The notes: generated by a model from the letters alone, not told the origin. 64,000 nt of DNA from Pseudomonas vanderleydeniana (GCF_014268755.2 NZ_CP077093.1:2282001-2346000), one strand, 5' to 3'; positions 38,995 through 48,515 are shown, numbered from the stretch's first letter. Numbers and translations: made by a program.

Positions 38995-40820
38995 TGGGCT
39001 TTCTCCGAAGCTTTCATCCACCAGGCACTCAGGCCCAGGGTGTATGGCGGCGTGGTGACGAAGGCGAACCGGTTGCGGTAGGCCAGGCGGTGATAGTTGA
39101 GGTACCAGTTGGGAATCATGTAGTGCTGCCACAGCAGCACCCGGTCCAGGGCGCGGCCGGCGGCCAGTTGTTCGTCCCGCGAGTGGGCGCCGAGCAGTGC
39201 CTCGAGCAGGCGGTCGACCACTGGGCTGGCGACCCCGGCGTAGTTCTTGCTGCCCTTGACGGTGGCCTGGCTGGAGTGGAAGTACTGCCATTGCTCCAGC
39301 CCGGGGCTGAGTGTCTGGTCGAGGGTCATCAGGATCATGTCGAAGTCGAACTGGTCGAGGCGCTGTTTGTACTGGGCGCGATCCACTGTTCTCAGATGAG
39401 CGTCGACGCCAATGCTGGCGAGATTTTCGACATAGGGCTGGAGGATCCGTTCGAGGTTCGGATTGACCAGCAGGATTTCGAAGCGCAACGACTGTCCGGC
39501 ACTGTTCAACAGCCGCTGGCCATCAAGTTTCCAGCCGGCCTCGGCGAGCAGGCCGAGGGCCCGACGCAGGGTTTCACGCGGAATGCCGCGCCCGTCGGTA
39601 CGTGGCAGGCTATAGGGTTGGCTGAACAGCGCGGCCGGCAACTGGTCGCGGTAAGGCGAGAGCAGCAGCCATTCCTGGCCGATGGGCAGTCCGCTGGCGG
39701 AGAACTCGCTGTTGGGGTAGAAGCTCGTGGCACGCTGGTAGGCACCGTTGAACAGGGTGCGGTTGGTCCACTCGAAATCGAACATCAGGCCCATCGCTTC
39801 GCGCACCTTGTCCTGGGCGAAGGCGCTGCGGCGGGTGTTCATGAACAGGCCCTGGGTTTGCGTCGGAATCTGGTGGGCGATCTGGGCCTTGATCACATCA
39901 CCGCGCAGGACCGCAGGAAAGTTGTAGCCGTTGGCCCAGTTCTTCGCCTGGTGTTCGATGTAGATGTCGAATTCGCCAGCCTTGAAGGCCTCGAAGGCGA
40001 CATCGCTGTCACGGTAGAACTCGACTTCGACCCGGTCGAAGTTGTACTTGCCGCGATTGACCGGCAGGTTCTGGCCCCACCAGTTCTTCACGCGTTCGAA
40101 TACCAGTTGCCGGCCGGGCTGAACCTGGGTGATTCGGTAGGGCCCGCTGCCCAGCGGTGGTTCGAAGGTCGTCGCCTTGAAGTCGCGGCCTTGCCAGTAG
40201 TGCTGCGGCAGCACCGGCAGCTCGCCCAGGCGCAGGATCAGCAGCGGGTTGCCCGAGCGCTTGAAGACGAAGCGTACCCGTTGCGGTCCGAGCACATCGA
40301 CCCGGGCCACCTCCTGCAGGCTGGTCCGGTATTGCGGGTGCCCCTCCTTGAGCAGGAGGCGATAGGAAAACGCCACGTCATAGGCGGTGATCGGCGTGCC
40401 ATCGTGAAAGCGCGCTTCGGGGCGTAGATTGAACACGACCCAGCTGCGATCTTCGCTGTACTCCACCGATTGTGCGATCAAGCCGTAACTGGAGGTGGGC
40501 TCGTCGCCGGACGGCGCGTACTGCCCGGTTCCGACCATCAGTGTTTCGTTCAGTTCGTTCACGCCGTACTGCAGGAAGTTCGGCGTCGACACCGGGCTGG
40601 TGCCCTTGAAGGTGTAGGGGTTGAGCGTGTCGAAGGTGCCGAAGGCCATGACCCGCAAGGTGCCTCCCTTGGGCGCGTCGGCGTTGACCCAGTCGAAGTG
40701 GGTGAACTTGGCGGGGTACTTGAGCGTACCGAACTGCGCGTAACCGTGGCTTTCGCTGATCGTCGCGCTTGCGGGAAAGCTCAAGGCCAGGCTGATGAAC
40801 AACGGAAGGAGGGGACGCAT
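38991..40820 (-). CDS. yejA: Periplasmic peptide-binding protein of the ABC importer (first copy, YejA-like)
   Basis: A 609-residue family 5 solute-binding protein and first gene of the importer operon. A signal peptide covers about residues 1-19 (MRPLLPLFISLALSFPASA). The conserved opening YPAKFTHFDWVNADAPKGGTLRVMAFGTFDTLNPY and the ligand-binding core are intact. The downstream paralogue shares motifs such as [24 protein letters not shown] and the C-terminal [28 protein letters not shown]. Both overlap by ATGA. Two binding proteins sharing one pair of permeases suggests different peptide preferences. Confidence 0.9.
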   Translation of the reverse strand: MRPLLPLFISLALSFPASATISESHGYAQFGTLKYPAKFTHFDWVNADAPKGGTLRVMAFGTFDTLNPYTFKGTSPVSTPNFLQYGVNELNETLMVGTGQYAPSGDEPTSSYGLIAQSVEYSEDRSWVVFNLRPEARFHDGTPITAYDVAFSYRLLLKEGHPQYRTSLQEVARVDVLGPQRVRFVFKRSGNPLLILRLGELPVLPQHYWQGRDFKATTFEPPLGSGPYRITQVQPGRQLVFERVKNWWGQNLPVNRGKYNFDRVEVEFYRDSDVAFEAFKAGEFDIYIEHQAKNWANGYNFPAVLRGDVIKAQIAHQIPTQTQGLFMNTRRSAFAQDKVREAMGLMFDFEWTNRTLFNGAYQRATSFYPNSEFSASGLPIGQEWLLLSPYRDQLPAALFSQPYSLPRTDGRGIPRETLRRALGLLAEAGWKLDGQRLLNSAGQSLRFEILLVNPNLERILQPYVENLASIGVDAHLRTVDRAQYKQRLDQFDFDMILMTLDQTLSPGLEQWQYFHSSQATVKGSKNYAGVASPVVDRLLEALLGAHSRDEQLAAGRALDRVLLWQHYMIPNWYLNYHRLAYRNRFAFVTTPPYTLGLSAWWMKASEKAQ

Positions 40821-40903
40821 CAGCTCAGGGATCCGATCCAGACTGCTTGGGCTATATGGATCTTACCTTAACAGCTTGTATCGACAGGAAAAAGGCCGCA
40901 GCC

Positions 40904-41100
40904 TTTGTAGGAGCGGACTTGCTGGCTATTAGCCATGGCCGGCTCTTCGCAAACCTCCGTGCGGCGCTGTCCGGCTGTCAGCGGGAGCCGGCGATGGGGC
41001 GCCGGACTGCCGCGAAGCTCTTGGTGCATTCAAGGGCCTGTTCGCGGATGAGTCCGGTTCCCACCGTCTGTGTGCCGGTCAGAGGCCACGGTGCAGGAGT
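40904..41100. repeat. REP-like units in the mltD-yejA gap
   Basis: The 296-base space between mltD and the binding-protein gene holds a REP-like half (TGTAGGAGCGGACTTGCTGGC, about 40905-40925) and a diverged unit near 41038-41070 (TTCGCGGATGAGTCCGG). The arms are imperfect and do not form a clean doublet. I see no gene or terminator there. Confidence 0.45.
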
Positions 41101-41116
41101 GTTTGGGCGAGGAGGA

Positions 41117-42529
41117 TCAGCGTGGCTGGGAGACCGTGAGGATCTGCCCTGGCTTGAGAGCCTGGCCGGTGCGAGGGTTGAGACGTTTGAGGTGCTGCAT
41201 CTCAACGTTGAAACGCTTGGCGACAATATAAAGGGAGTCGCCCTTCTGCACCTTATAGGTGGTGGGTGCAGCCGATTTCTTGCTGACCGGCGCGCGGACG
41301 TTGTCCTGCATGACCAGGGTCTGGCCGACCTTCAGCTTGTGTCCGGACAGTTTGTTCCAGCGTTGCAGTTCCTTGACGTCGACCTTGTTGGCCTTGGCGA
41401 TCGACGACAGGCTGTCGCCGTTCCTGACCTTGTAGCGGCGGCTCAGGCGAGCCGGTCCGTTGCTGGCGACATTCTCGAACACCGGCTTCTTGGGCCGCAT
41501 GCTCACCAGTTCCTCTGGCTTGAGGTTCGACAGGCTGGTGGTCAGCAACTGTGCCTTGGAACTCGGTACCAGCAGGTGCTGCGGCCCGTCGAGGGTCGCC
41601 TTCTGCTTGTAGGCCGGGTTCAACTGGATCATTTCGTCTTCGTCGATTTCTGCCAGCGCGGCGACCCGCGAGAGGTCCAGTGGCTGGTTGACCTCGACGC
41701 TGGCGAAGTAGGGTTCGTTGGCGATCGGGTTGAGGTTCACGCCATAGGCTTCCGGCGACATCACCACCTGCGACAGGGCCAGCAGCTTGGGCACGTAGTC
41801 GCGGGTTTCCTGCGGCAGTGGCAGGTTCCAGTAGTCGGTGGGCAGGCCGAGCTTTTCGTTACGCTCGATGGCCCGGCTGACGGTGCCTTCGCCGGCGTTG
41901 TAGGCGGCCATGGCCAGCAGCCAGTCGCCGTTGAACATGTCGTGCAGGCGGGTCAGGTAGTTCAGCGCGGCGATGGTCGAGGCGGTGATATCACGGCGTC
42001 CATCGTAGAAACGGTCCTGGCGCAGGTTGAAATTGCGCCCGGTGGACGGGATGAACTGCCACAGACCGACCGCATCGGCGCGGGAGTAGGCCATCGGGTT
42101 GTAGGCGCTCTCGATGACCGGCAACAGGGCCAGTTCCAGCGGCATGTTGCGCTCTTCGAGACGCTCGACGATGTAGTGGATATAAAGGGTGCCGCGTTCA
42201 CTGGCGTTTTCCAGGAACGACGGGTTGCTGGCGAACCACAGGCGCTGCTGCTCGATGCGAGGGTTCACGCCCAGGCCATCCTGCAGCTTGAAGCCCTGGC
42301 GCATGCGTTCCCAGACATCCTGTGGCGGCGTCGGGTTGGCTTTTTCACCGACCCAAATGGGCTTCTGCTTGATCCGCGCGTTCAGGTTCGGCGTTGGGTC
42401 GTTGCCGTTGTCCGAGGGATGGTGGAAGCCCTGGCAACCCGCCAAAGTGGCGGACACAGCCACGGCGACAGCCTGAGCCAATCGCGTCAATGTGCCTGAA
42501 TTGAGGGGTTTGCGGTTAGGTGACGACAT
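41117..42529 (-). CDS. mltD: Membrane-bound lytic murein transglycosylase D with LysM domains
   Basis: A 470-residue outer-membrane lipoprotein that cleaves peptidoglycan glycan strands to 1,6-anhydro ends. A signal peptide with lipobox TLAGC ends near residue 32. An SLT domain follows: catalytic Glu in PVIESAYNPMAYSRADAVGLWQFIPSTG, plus NYLTRLHDMFNGDWLLAMAAYNAGEG. There are two clear LysM repeats near the C-terminus (YKVRNGDSLSSIAKAN and YKVQKGDSLYIVAKRF) and a weaker region before them. The ATG at 42529 was chosen because it starts the signal peptide region; a TTG 24 bases upstream is possible. It precedes no co-directional partner closer than gloB, 100 bases upstream. Confidence 0.93.
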   Translation of the reverse strand: MSSPNRKPLNSGTLTRLAQAVAVAVSATLAGCQGFHHPSDNGNDPTPNLNARIKQKPIWVGEKANPTPPQDVWERMRQGFKLQDGLGVNPRIEQQRLWFASNPSFLENASERGTLYIHYIVERLEERNMPLELALLPVIESAYNPMAYSRADAVGLWQFIPSTGRNFNLRQDRFYDGRRDITASTIAALNYLTRLHDMFNGDWLLAMAAYNAGEGTVSRAIERNEKLGLPTDYWNLPLPQETRDYVPKLLALSQVVMSPEAYGVNLNPIANEPYFASVEVNQPLDLSRVAALAEIDEDEMIQLNPAYKQKATLDGPQHLLVPSSKAQLLTTSLSNLKPEELVSMRPKKPVFENVASNGPARLSRRYKVRNGDSLSSIAKANKVDVKELQRWNKLSGHKLKVGQTLVMQDNVRAPVSKKSAAPTTYKVQKGDSLYIVAKRFNVEMQHLKRLNPRTGQALKPGQILTVSQPR

Positions 42530-42629
42530 TGGCTGGAAGGTGTTTCCGGGCAAAAATGTCGGGCGATTCTAGAAAGCGCTCAGGGTGCGGTCAACTCTTG
42601 AGCCGTTTCGAGCCGACCGCGCCCCGGCT

Positions 42630-43409
42630 TCAGAAGGTGTCCTTCCAGGCTCGCAGCGCAGCAAAAACCTCACTTGGCGACTGATTGTCGCGGCCGTTCC
42701 GTTCGTCCGCTTTTTCTTTAACAGATGTTTCCCCTACTCGCAGGAACGGGTTGGTGCGCAGTTCCAGGGCCAGGTTCGAGGGCAGGCTGATCCGCCCGTC
42801 GGCACGCCACTGGCCGACCTGTTCCAGTCGTGCGGCGATTTCCGGATTATCGGGCTCGACAGCCTGGGCGAAGCGCAGGTTGCCCAGCGTGTATTCATGG
42901 GTGCAGTGCACGGCGGTGTGGGCCGGCAAGGCTGCCAGGCGACTCAGGGAAGCATGCATCTGTTCGGGCGTGCCTTCGAACAGGCGCCCGCAGCCGGCGG
43001 CGAACAGCGTGTCGCCGCAGAACAGCAGGGGGGCCTGTTCATCCGCCTGATAGAAGGCAATATGCCCCAGGGTGTGCCCGGGTACGGCGAATACCTGGAA
43101 CTCCAGGTCGAGCACATTGACCCGGTCATTGTCCTGCAGGGCCACGTCCCGTGCCGGGATCTTCTCGTTGGCCGGGCCGAGCACGCGGGCGCCGGTGGCC
43201 TGTTTCAGGCGCTCGACACCGCCGACATGGTCGTGATGGTGGTGGGTGACCAGAATGTCGTCCAGCCGCCAGCCCGGATGTGCCTCCAGCCAGGCCAGCA
43301 CCGGTGCCGCGTCGCCCGGGTCGACCACCGCGCAGCGCTGCCGTGCGTCGTCGCGCAGCAGCCAGATATAGTTGTCGGTGAAGGCGGGCAGTGCATCGAT
43401 CTGTATCAT
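42630..43409 (-). CDS. gloB: Hydroxyacylglutathione hydrolase (glyoxalase II) GloB
   Basis: A 259-residue metallo-beta-lactamase fold enzyme that hydrolyses S-lactoylglutathione in methylglyoxal detoxification. The binuclear metal motif [10 protein letters not shown] lies near residue 55. Further metal ligands are in [34 protein letters not shown] and the C-terminal [14 protein letters not shown]. The start [16 protein letters not shown] at 43409 is canonical; an extension to 43529 has no homology. It is divergent from the methyltransferase-like gene, and the two start regions are about 75 bases apart. Confidence 0.95.
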   Translation of the reverse strand: MIQIDALPAFTDNYIWLLRDDARQRCAVVDPGDAAPVLAWLEAHPGWRLDDILVTHHHHDHVGGVERLKQATGARVLGPANEKIPARDVALQDNDRVNVLDLEFQVFAVPGHTLGHIAFYQADEQAPLLFCGDTLFAAGCGRLFEGTPEQMHASLSRLAALPAHTAVHCTHEYTLGNLRFAQAVEPDNPEIAARLEQVGQWRADGRISLPSNLALELRTNPFLRVGETSVKEKADERNGRDNQSPSEVFAALRAWKDTF

Positions 43410-43483
43410 GTTGGAGGTCGCCAAGCGGAAAACATTGGCGCATCTTAGAGGCTGGTATGGCTCATGGCGAGTTGGAGCAAGCA

Positions 43484-44242
43484 ATGACCGATAAAGCGTT
43501 CGCTCAGGCCGATCCTGACTGGCTGGCACTGATCAGCGCGGCCCGCGACTGGCTGTCCGGGCCGTTGGGGCAGCTGCTGCTCGACGAGGAACGGCGCATG
43601 CTCGACGAGGAACTCGAGCGTTATTTCGGCGGTTACCTGGTCCATTACGGGCCGTCCGCCGAGACCCCGCCACAGGCGCAGCAGGTGCGCCGCAATGTGC
43701 GCCTGGGGGCGCCGTTGCCAGGGGTCGAAATCGTTTGCGACGAACGGGCGTGGCCATTGAGCGAGCACGCCGCGGATGTCGTGGTGCTGCAGCACGGGCT
43801 GGATTTCTGCCTGTCGCCCCACGGACTGTTGCGCGAGGCGGCGGCCAGCGTACGGCCTGGCGGGCACCTGCTGATCGTCGGGATCAACCCCTGGAGCGCC
43901 TGGGGACTGCGGCGTGTGTTCGCCCACGACGCGCTGCGCCAGGCCCGTTGCATTTCGCCTTCACGGGTCGCCGACTGGCTCAACCTGCTGGGCTTTGCGC
44001 TGGAGAAACGTCGCTTCGGGTGCTATCGTCCGCCGCTGGCTTCACCCGCCTGGCAGACGCGGCTGGCGGGCTGGGAGCAGGTTGCCGGTCGCTGGCAATT
44101 GGCGGGCGGCGGCTTCTATCTCCTGGTCGCCCGCAAGATCATGATCGGGCTGCGGCCGGTCCAGCAGGTGCGACGCGAGCCGGTTGGCAAGCTGGTACCG
44201 CTGCCGCTGGCCAAGGTCAACCGGCGGCCCAGCGAACCCTGA
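43484..44242 (+). CDS. SAM-dependent methyltransferase-like protein (class I, type 11)
   Basis: A 252-residue cytosolic protein that looks like a class I methyltransferase with a reduced SAM site. The region [48 protein letters not shown] matches motifs II and III of the Methyltransf_11 fold. The N-terminal glycine-rich SAM loop is not clearly present, so activity is uncertain. The ATG at 43484 has GGAG six bases upstream; an in-frame ATG at 43457, also with GAGG, would add nine residues. It lies between gloB and rnhA in an order conserved in Pseudomonas. I know no assigned substrate. Confidence 0.75.
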   Translation: MTDKAFAQADPDWLALISAARDWLSGPLGQLLLDEERRMLDEELERYFGGYLVHYGPSAETPPQAQQVRRNVRLGAPLPGVEIVCDERAWPLSEHAADVVVLQHGLDFCLSPHGLLREAAASVRPGGHLLIVGINPWSAWGLRRVFAHDALRQARCISPSRVADWLNLLGFALEKRRFGCYRPPLASPAWQTRLAGWEQVAGRWQLAGGGFYLLVARKIMIGLRPVQQVRREPVGKLVPLPLAKVNRRPSEP

Positions 44243-44359
44243 CGCGGCAGGTTTCACCGCGCACCTGGACAGTTTTTTAGCGGGCCGGCATGACCGGCCC
44301 CGGGCGCCATCGGCCAGTCGCCGATGGCCCACAGGGCATTTTTCGATGGAAAGGTTGTA

Positions 44360-44812
44360 ATGAGCGATACCGTTGAACTCTTCACCGATGGCGCCTGCAA
44401 GGGCAACCCCGGCCCGGGCGGCTGGGGCGCACTGCTGGTCTTCAAGGGCGTCGAGAAGGAACTCTGGGGCGGCGAAGCCAACACCACCAACAACCGCATG
44501 GAACTGCTGGGCGCGATTCGTGGCCTGGAGGAACTCAAGCGGCCATGCGAAGTGCTGCTGGTGACCGACTCCCAGTACGTGATGAAAGGCATCACCGAGT
44601 GGATGACCAACTGGAAGAAGCGCGGTTGGAAAACCGCGGCCAAGGAACCGGTGAAAAATGCCGACCTGTGGCAGCTGCTCGACGAGCAGGTCAACCGCCA
44701 TACCGTGAAGTGGAAATGGGTACGCGGACACGTCGGCCATCCGGGCAACGAACGTGCCGACCAACTGGCCAATCGTGGCGTGGATGAAGTGCGGGGAATC
44801 AAGCATGCGTAG
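44360..44812 (+). CDS. rnhA: Ribonuclease HI
   Basis: A 150-residue type 1 RNase H that removes RNA from RNA-DNA hybrids. The carboxylate active site is complete: D10 in [17 protein letters not shown], Glu in [10 protein letters not shown], Asp in [10 protein letters not shown], and the C-terminal Asp in [12 protein letters not shown]. The basic handle region is [11 protein letters not shown]. The chosen ATG at 44360 starts the standard N-terminus. The stop overlaps the dnaQ start by eight bases (ATGCGTAG), a classical rnhA-dnaQ arrangement although here the genes run in the same direction. Confidence 0.97.
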   Translation: MSDTVELFTDGACKGNPGPGGWGALLVFKGVEKELWGGEANTTNNRMELLGAIRGLEELKRPCEVLLVTDSQYVMKGITEWMTNWKKRGWKTAAKEPVKNADLWQLLDEQVNRHTVKWKWVRGHVGHPGNERADQLANRGVDEVRGIKHA

Positions 44813-45548
44813 TGTGGTACTCGATACCGAAACCACCGGTATGCCGGTGACCGACGGCCACCGGATCATCGAGATCGGTTGCGTCGAAATCATCGGCCGT
44901 CGCCTGACCGGACGGCATTTCCATGTCTACCTGCAACCGGATCGCGAAAGCGACGAGGGTGCGATCGGCGTCCACGGCATCACCGACCAGTTTCTGATCG
45001 GCAAGCCGCGCTTCGGCGAGGTGGCCGACGAGTTCTTCGAGTTCATCAAGGGCTCGCAACTGATCATCCACAACGCGGCGTTCGACGTTGGTTTCATCAA
45101 CAACGAATTCGCGCTGTTGGGCCAGCATGACCGCGCCGATATCAGCCAGCATTGCAGCATCCTCGATACCCTGTTGATGGCTCGGGAACGCCACCCGGGC
45201 CAGCGCAACAGCCTCGATGCCCTGTGCAAGCGCTACGGTGTCGACAACTCCGGTCGTGAACTGCACGGCGCCTTGCTCGACTCGGAGATTCTCGCCGACG
45301 TCTACCTGACCATGACCGGTGGCCAGACCAGCCTGTCGCTGGCCGGCAACACCGGCGACGGTGCCGGTGAAGGTGGGGCCGGCCAGGCCAGTGAAATCCG
45401 TCGGCTGTCGGCCGAGCGCAAGCCAGGCCGGATCATCCGCGCCAGCGAAAGCGAGCTGGCCGAGCATCAGGCGCGCCTGGAGATCATTGCCAAGTCCGCC
45501 GGTGGTCCCGCGCTCTGGACGCAATTGGCCGAAGCCGCGGCGCAGTAG
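44805..45548 (+). CDS. dnaQ: DNA polymerase III epsilon subunit, 3'-5' proofreading exonuclease
   Basis: A 247-residue DEDDh exonuclease. Exo I is [10 protein letters not shown] near the N-terminus, Exo II is [15 protein letters not shown], and Exo III-epsilon is [18 protein letters not shown] with the catalytic His. After about residue 180 there is a low-complexity Gly/Ala linker and a C-terminal tail that should contact the alpha polymerase subunit. Overlap with rnhA indicates translational coupling. The sequence directly after the stop contains nested inverted repeats that form the ldcA leader or a terminator. Confidence 0.96.
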   Translation: MRSVVLDTETTGMPVTDGHRIIEIGCVEIIGRRLTGRHFHVYLQPDRESDEGAIGVHGITDQFLIGKPRFGEVADEFFEFIKGSQLIIHNAAFDVGFINNEFALLGQHDRADISQHCSILDTLLMARERHPGQRNSLDALCKRYGVDNSGRELHGALLDSEILADVYLTMTGGQTSLSLAGNTGDGAGEGGAGQASEIRRLSAERKPGRIIRASESELAEHQARLEIIAKSAGGPALWTQLAEAAAQ

Positions 45549-45660
45549 GCTGTTTGTTACAAGAGGTCTCGTTTCTCTTGTTTCTGCTTCACATGTAGGA
45601 CAAACAGCTTCTACCCTGAAGGAACAGACGGACGGTGTTCCGTCGCTTCAGGACTGACAG
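45549..45660 (+). promoter_or_regulatory. Structured leader of ldcA with an RBS-containing hairpin
   Basis: Two structures occupy the dnaQ-ldcA gap. The first is a nested dyad: GCTGTTTGT (45549-45557) with ACAAACAGC (45600-45608), enclosing ACAAGAG/CTCTTGT (45559-45565/45575-45581). The second, CCTGAAG (45615-45621) with CTTCAGG (45646-45652), encloses either GAACA/TGTTC or GACGG/CCGTC. The right arm contains the AGG of the only plausible ribosome binding site (AGGA, 45650-45653) for the ldcA ATG at 45665. Confidence 0.6.
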
Positions 45661-45664
45661 GCCC

Positions 45665-47920
45665 ATGTACAAGGATTTGAAGTTTCCGATCCTGATCGTG
45701 CACCGTGACATCAAGGCGGACACGGTCGCCGGGGATCGGGTACGGGGAATCGCCCGGGAGCTCGAGCAGGACGGCTTCAGCGTTTTCTGCGCCGTGGATT
45801 ATGCCGAGGGCCGCCTGGTCGCCTCGACCCACCACGGTCTGGCCTGCTTGCTGATCGCCGCCGAAGGCGCCGGGGAAAACACGCACCTGCTGCAGAACAT
45901 GGTCGAGCTGATCCGCCTGGCGCGGGTTCGGGCTCCCGACCTGCCGATCTTCGCCCTGGGCGAGCAGGTTACCCTGGAAAACGCCCCGGCCGACGCCATG
46001 AGCGAGCTCAACCAGTTGCGCGGCATTCTCTACCTGTTCGAGGACACGGTGCCTTTCCTGTCCCGGCAGGTGGCCCGGGCAGCGCGCAATTACCTGGATG
46101 GCCTGCTGCCGCCTTTCTTCCGCGCGCTGGTGCAGCATACCGCCGACTCCAACTATTCCTGGCACACACCCGGCCATGGCGGTGGCGTCGCCTACCGCAA
46201 GAGTCCGGTAGGGCAGGCGTTTCACCAGTTCTTCGGGGAAAATACCCTGCGTTCCGACCTGTCGGTGTCCGTTCCGGAACTGGGGTCGCTGCTCGACCAT
46301 ACTGGCCCCTTGGCCGAAGCCGAAGCCCGCGCGGCGCGCAATTTCGGTGCCGATCACACCTTCTTCGTGATCAACGGCACTTCCACCGCGAACAAGATCG
46401 TCTGGCATTCGATGGTCGGGCGCGATGACCTGGTGCTGGTCGATCGCAACTGCCACAAGTCGGTGCTGCACTCGATCATCATGACCGGCGCGATTCCGCT
46501 GTACCTGTGTCCGGAGCGCAATGAGCTGGGGATCATCGGCCCGATTCCCCTGAGCGAGTTCAGCCACGCGTCGATCCAGGCGAAGATCGAGGCCAGTCCG
46601 CTGACCCGCGGGCGTCCACCCCGGGTGAAACTGGCGGTGGTCACCAATTCGACCTACGACGGCCTCTGCTACAACGCGGAACTGATCAAGCAGCGCCTGG
46701 GCAGCAGCGTCGAAGTCCTGCATTTCGACGAAGCCTGGTACGCCTATGCCGCTTTCCACGAGTTCTTCGCCGGGCGCTATGGCATGGGCACCTCGCGTGC
46801 CCCGGACAGCCCGCTGGTGTTCACCACCCATTCGACCCACAAGCTGCTCGCCGCGTTCAGCCAGGCCTCGATGATCCACGTGCAGGACGGCGGGGCGCGG
46901 CAGCTGGACCGTGATCGCTTCAATGAAGCGTTCATGATGCACATCTCCACTTCGCCGCAGTACAGCATCATCGCCTCCCTGGACGTGGCCTCGGCCATGA
47001 TGGAAGGACCGGCGGGGCGTTCGCTGCTCCAGGAAATGTTCGATGAGGCGCTGAGCTTTCGCCGGGCCCTGGCCAACCTGCGCCAGCATATTGCCGCTGA
47101 GGACTGGTGGTTCAGCATCTGGCAGGCTCCGCGGGTGGAGGGCATCGACCGGGTCGAGACCGCCGACTGGCTGCTGGAGCCGCAGGCCGAATGGCATGGC
47201 TTTGGTGATGTGGCCGAAGACTATGTGCTGCTTGACCCGATCAAGGTCACCCTGGTGATGCCGGGCCTTACTGCCGGTGGCGCCCTCAGTGAGCATGGCA
47301 TTCCTGCGGCGGTGGTCAGCAAGTTCCTCTGGGAGCGAGGGCTGGTGGTGGAAAAAACCGGTCTCTATTCGTTCCTGGTGCTGTTCTCGATGGGGATCAC
47401 CAAGGGCAAGTGGAGTACGCTGCTGACGGAGTTGCTGGAGTTCAAGCGCAATTACGACGCCAATGTCGGCCTGGCCAGTTGCCTGCCTTCGGTGGCCCGA
47501 CAGGGGCCGCAGCGCTACCAGGGCATGGGTCTGCGTGACCTGTGCGATCAACTGCATGGCTGCTATCGCAGCAATGCCACGGCCAGGCACCTCAAGCGCA
47601 TGTACACGGTGCTGCCCGAGATCGCCATGAAGCCCGCCGATGCCTACGACCGGCTGGTGCGTGGCGAGGTCGAGGCGGTGTCGATCGATGCGTTGCAGGG
47701 ACGGATCGCGGCAGTCATGCTGGTACCCTATCCGCCAGGCATTCCACTGATCATGCCGGGCGAGCGTTTTACCGAGGCAACCCGCTCGATCATCGACTAC
47801 CTGGCCTTCGCCCGCGCATTCGACAGTGGTTTCCCCGGTTTCGTCGCCGATGTGCACGGCCTGCAACATGAAGACAGCGCGGATGGTCGCTGCTACACCG
47901 TCGATTGCATCAAGGAATGA
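45665..47920 (+). CDS. ldcA: Lysine decarboxylase LdcA (Orn/Lys/Arg decarboxylase family)
   Basis: A 751-residue fold type I PLP decarboxylase that forms cadaverine from lysine; the same length as P. aeruginosa LdcA and in the same neighbourhood after dnaQ. The N-terminal wing domain has a receiver-like fold (residues 1-130). The core includes SWHTPGHGGGVAYRKSPVGQAF, FVINGTSTANKIVWHS and the PLP lysine K393 in TTHSTHKLLAAFSQ. The C-terminal domain ends with GRCYTVDCIKE. The ATG at 45665 starts MYKDLKFPILIVHRD; the frame before it lies within a structured leader. Lysine rather than arginine or ornithine specificity is by similarity of length and context only. Confidence 0.92.
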   Translation: MYKDLKFPILIVHRDIKADTVAGDRVRGIARELEQDGFSVFCAVDYAEGRLVASTHHGLACLLIAAEGAGENTHLLQNMVELIRLARVRAPDLPIFALGEQVTLENAPADAMSELNQLRGILYLFEDTVPFLSRQVARAARNYLDGLLPPFFRALVQHTADSNYSWHTPGHGGGVAYRKSPVGQAFHQFFGENTLRSDLSVSVPELGSLLDHTGPLAEAEARAARNFGADHTFFVINGTSTANKIVWHSMVGRDDLVLVDRNCHKSVLHSIIMTGAIPLYLCPERNELGIIGPIPLSEFSHASIQAKIEASPLTRGRPPRVKLAVVTNSTYDGLCYNAELIKQRLGSSVEVLHFDEAWYAYAAFHEFFAGRYGMGTSRAPDSPLVFTTHSTHKLLAAFSQASMIHVQDGGARQLDRDRFNEAFMMHISTSPQYSIIASLDVASAMMEGPAGRSLLQEMFDEALSFRRALANLRQHIAAEDWWFSIWQAPRVEGIDRVETADWLLEPQAEWHGFGDVAEDYVLLDPIKVTLVMPGLTAGGALSEHGIPAAVVSKFLWERGLVVEKTGLYSFLVLFSMGITKGKWSTLLTELLEFKRNYDANVGLASCLPSVARQGPQRYQGMGLRDLCDQLHGCYRSNATARHLKRMYTVLPEIAMKPADAYDRLVRGEVEAVSIDALQGRIAAVMLVPYPPGIPLIMPGERFTEATRSIIDYLAFARAFDSGFPGFVADVHGLQHEDSADGRCYTVDCIKE

Positions 47921-47939
47921 GGACAGGACAGTTCGCCCT

Positions 47940-48512
47940 ATGCATCTAGTCATGAACCCGAAAGACCCTGAAGTCTCGGTCCGGGTGGCCGACGAGGGCT
48001 TCTCCGAGTACATCTGGGGCAGCGATTTCAGCTTCGAGGTCAAGGCCTATGGCCGGGCCGAGATGGGCCGCAAGGTCGAGCACTGGCCGCTGAGCGCGGT
48101 GCCTTCCTACCGCAAGTGCTATGGCATCGATCCCGAGGAGTTCTCCAGCTACCGCGGCAAGCCGCACAGCGAGATTTTCATGGCGTATCTCGATGGTCGG
48201 CCAGCCGGGCATGTGGTGGTCAGTACCAACTGGAACGGTTTTGCCCACGTCGACGAACTGGCGGTGGATGCCCGGGCGCGGCGTCATGGCGTGGCCAGGG
48301 CGTTGCTGGATGAGGTGCGCCTCTGGAGCCAGAGGAAGAACCTGCCGGGGGTGATGCTCGAAACCCAGAACAACAACCTGGGCGCCTGTCGGCTGTATGA
48401 GCGTTGCGGTTACGTGCTGGGTGGGATGGACCACCTGCGTTACCGGGGTATCGACGCCCAGACCCGCGAGGTGGCGTTGTTCTGGTACCTGGTGTTTACC
48501 TCGCAGCTCTGA
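47940..48512 (+). CDS. GNAT family N-acetyltransferase
   Basis: A 190-residue acetyl-CoA-dependent N-acetyltransferase. The GNAT core is AHVDELAVDARARRHGVARALLDEVRLW, with the R/Q-x-x-G-x-A acetyl-CoA loop as RRHGVA, followed by the motif B helix region LETQNNNLGACRLYERCGYVLGGMD. An unusual N-terminal 90 residues come before it. It begins 19 bases after the lysine decarboxylase gene and is surely co-transcribed, so lysine, cadaverine or another polyamine is a reasonable guess for the acceptor. A second in-frame ATG at 47952 could also be the start. Confidence 0.85.
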   Translation: MHLVMNPKDPEVSVRVADEGFSEYIWGSDFSFEVKAYGRAEMGRKVEHWPLSAVPSYRKCYGIDPEEFSSYRGKPHSEIFMAYLDGRPAGHVVVSTNWNGFAHVDELAVDARARRHGVARALLDEVRLWSQRKNLPGVMLETQNNNLGACRLYERCGYVLGGMDHLRYRGIDAQTREVALFWYLVFTSQL

Positions 48513-48515
48513 AGA

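Noticed and set aside
45611..48043. An 810-codon open frame antisense to ldcA
   Set aside because: Mirror frame of a PLP decarboxylase with all motifs on the other strand.
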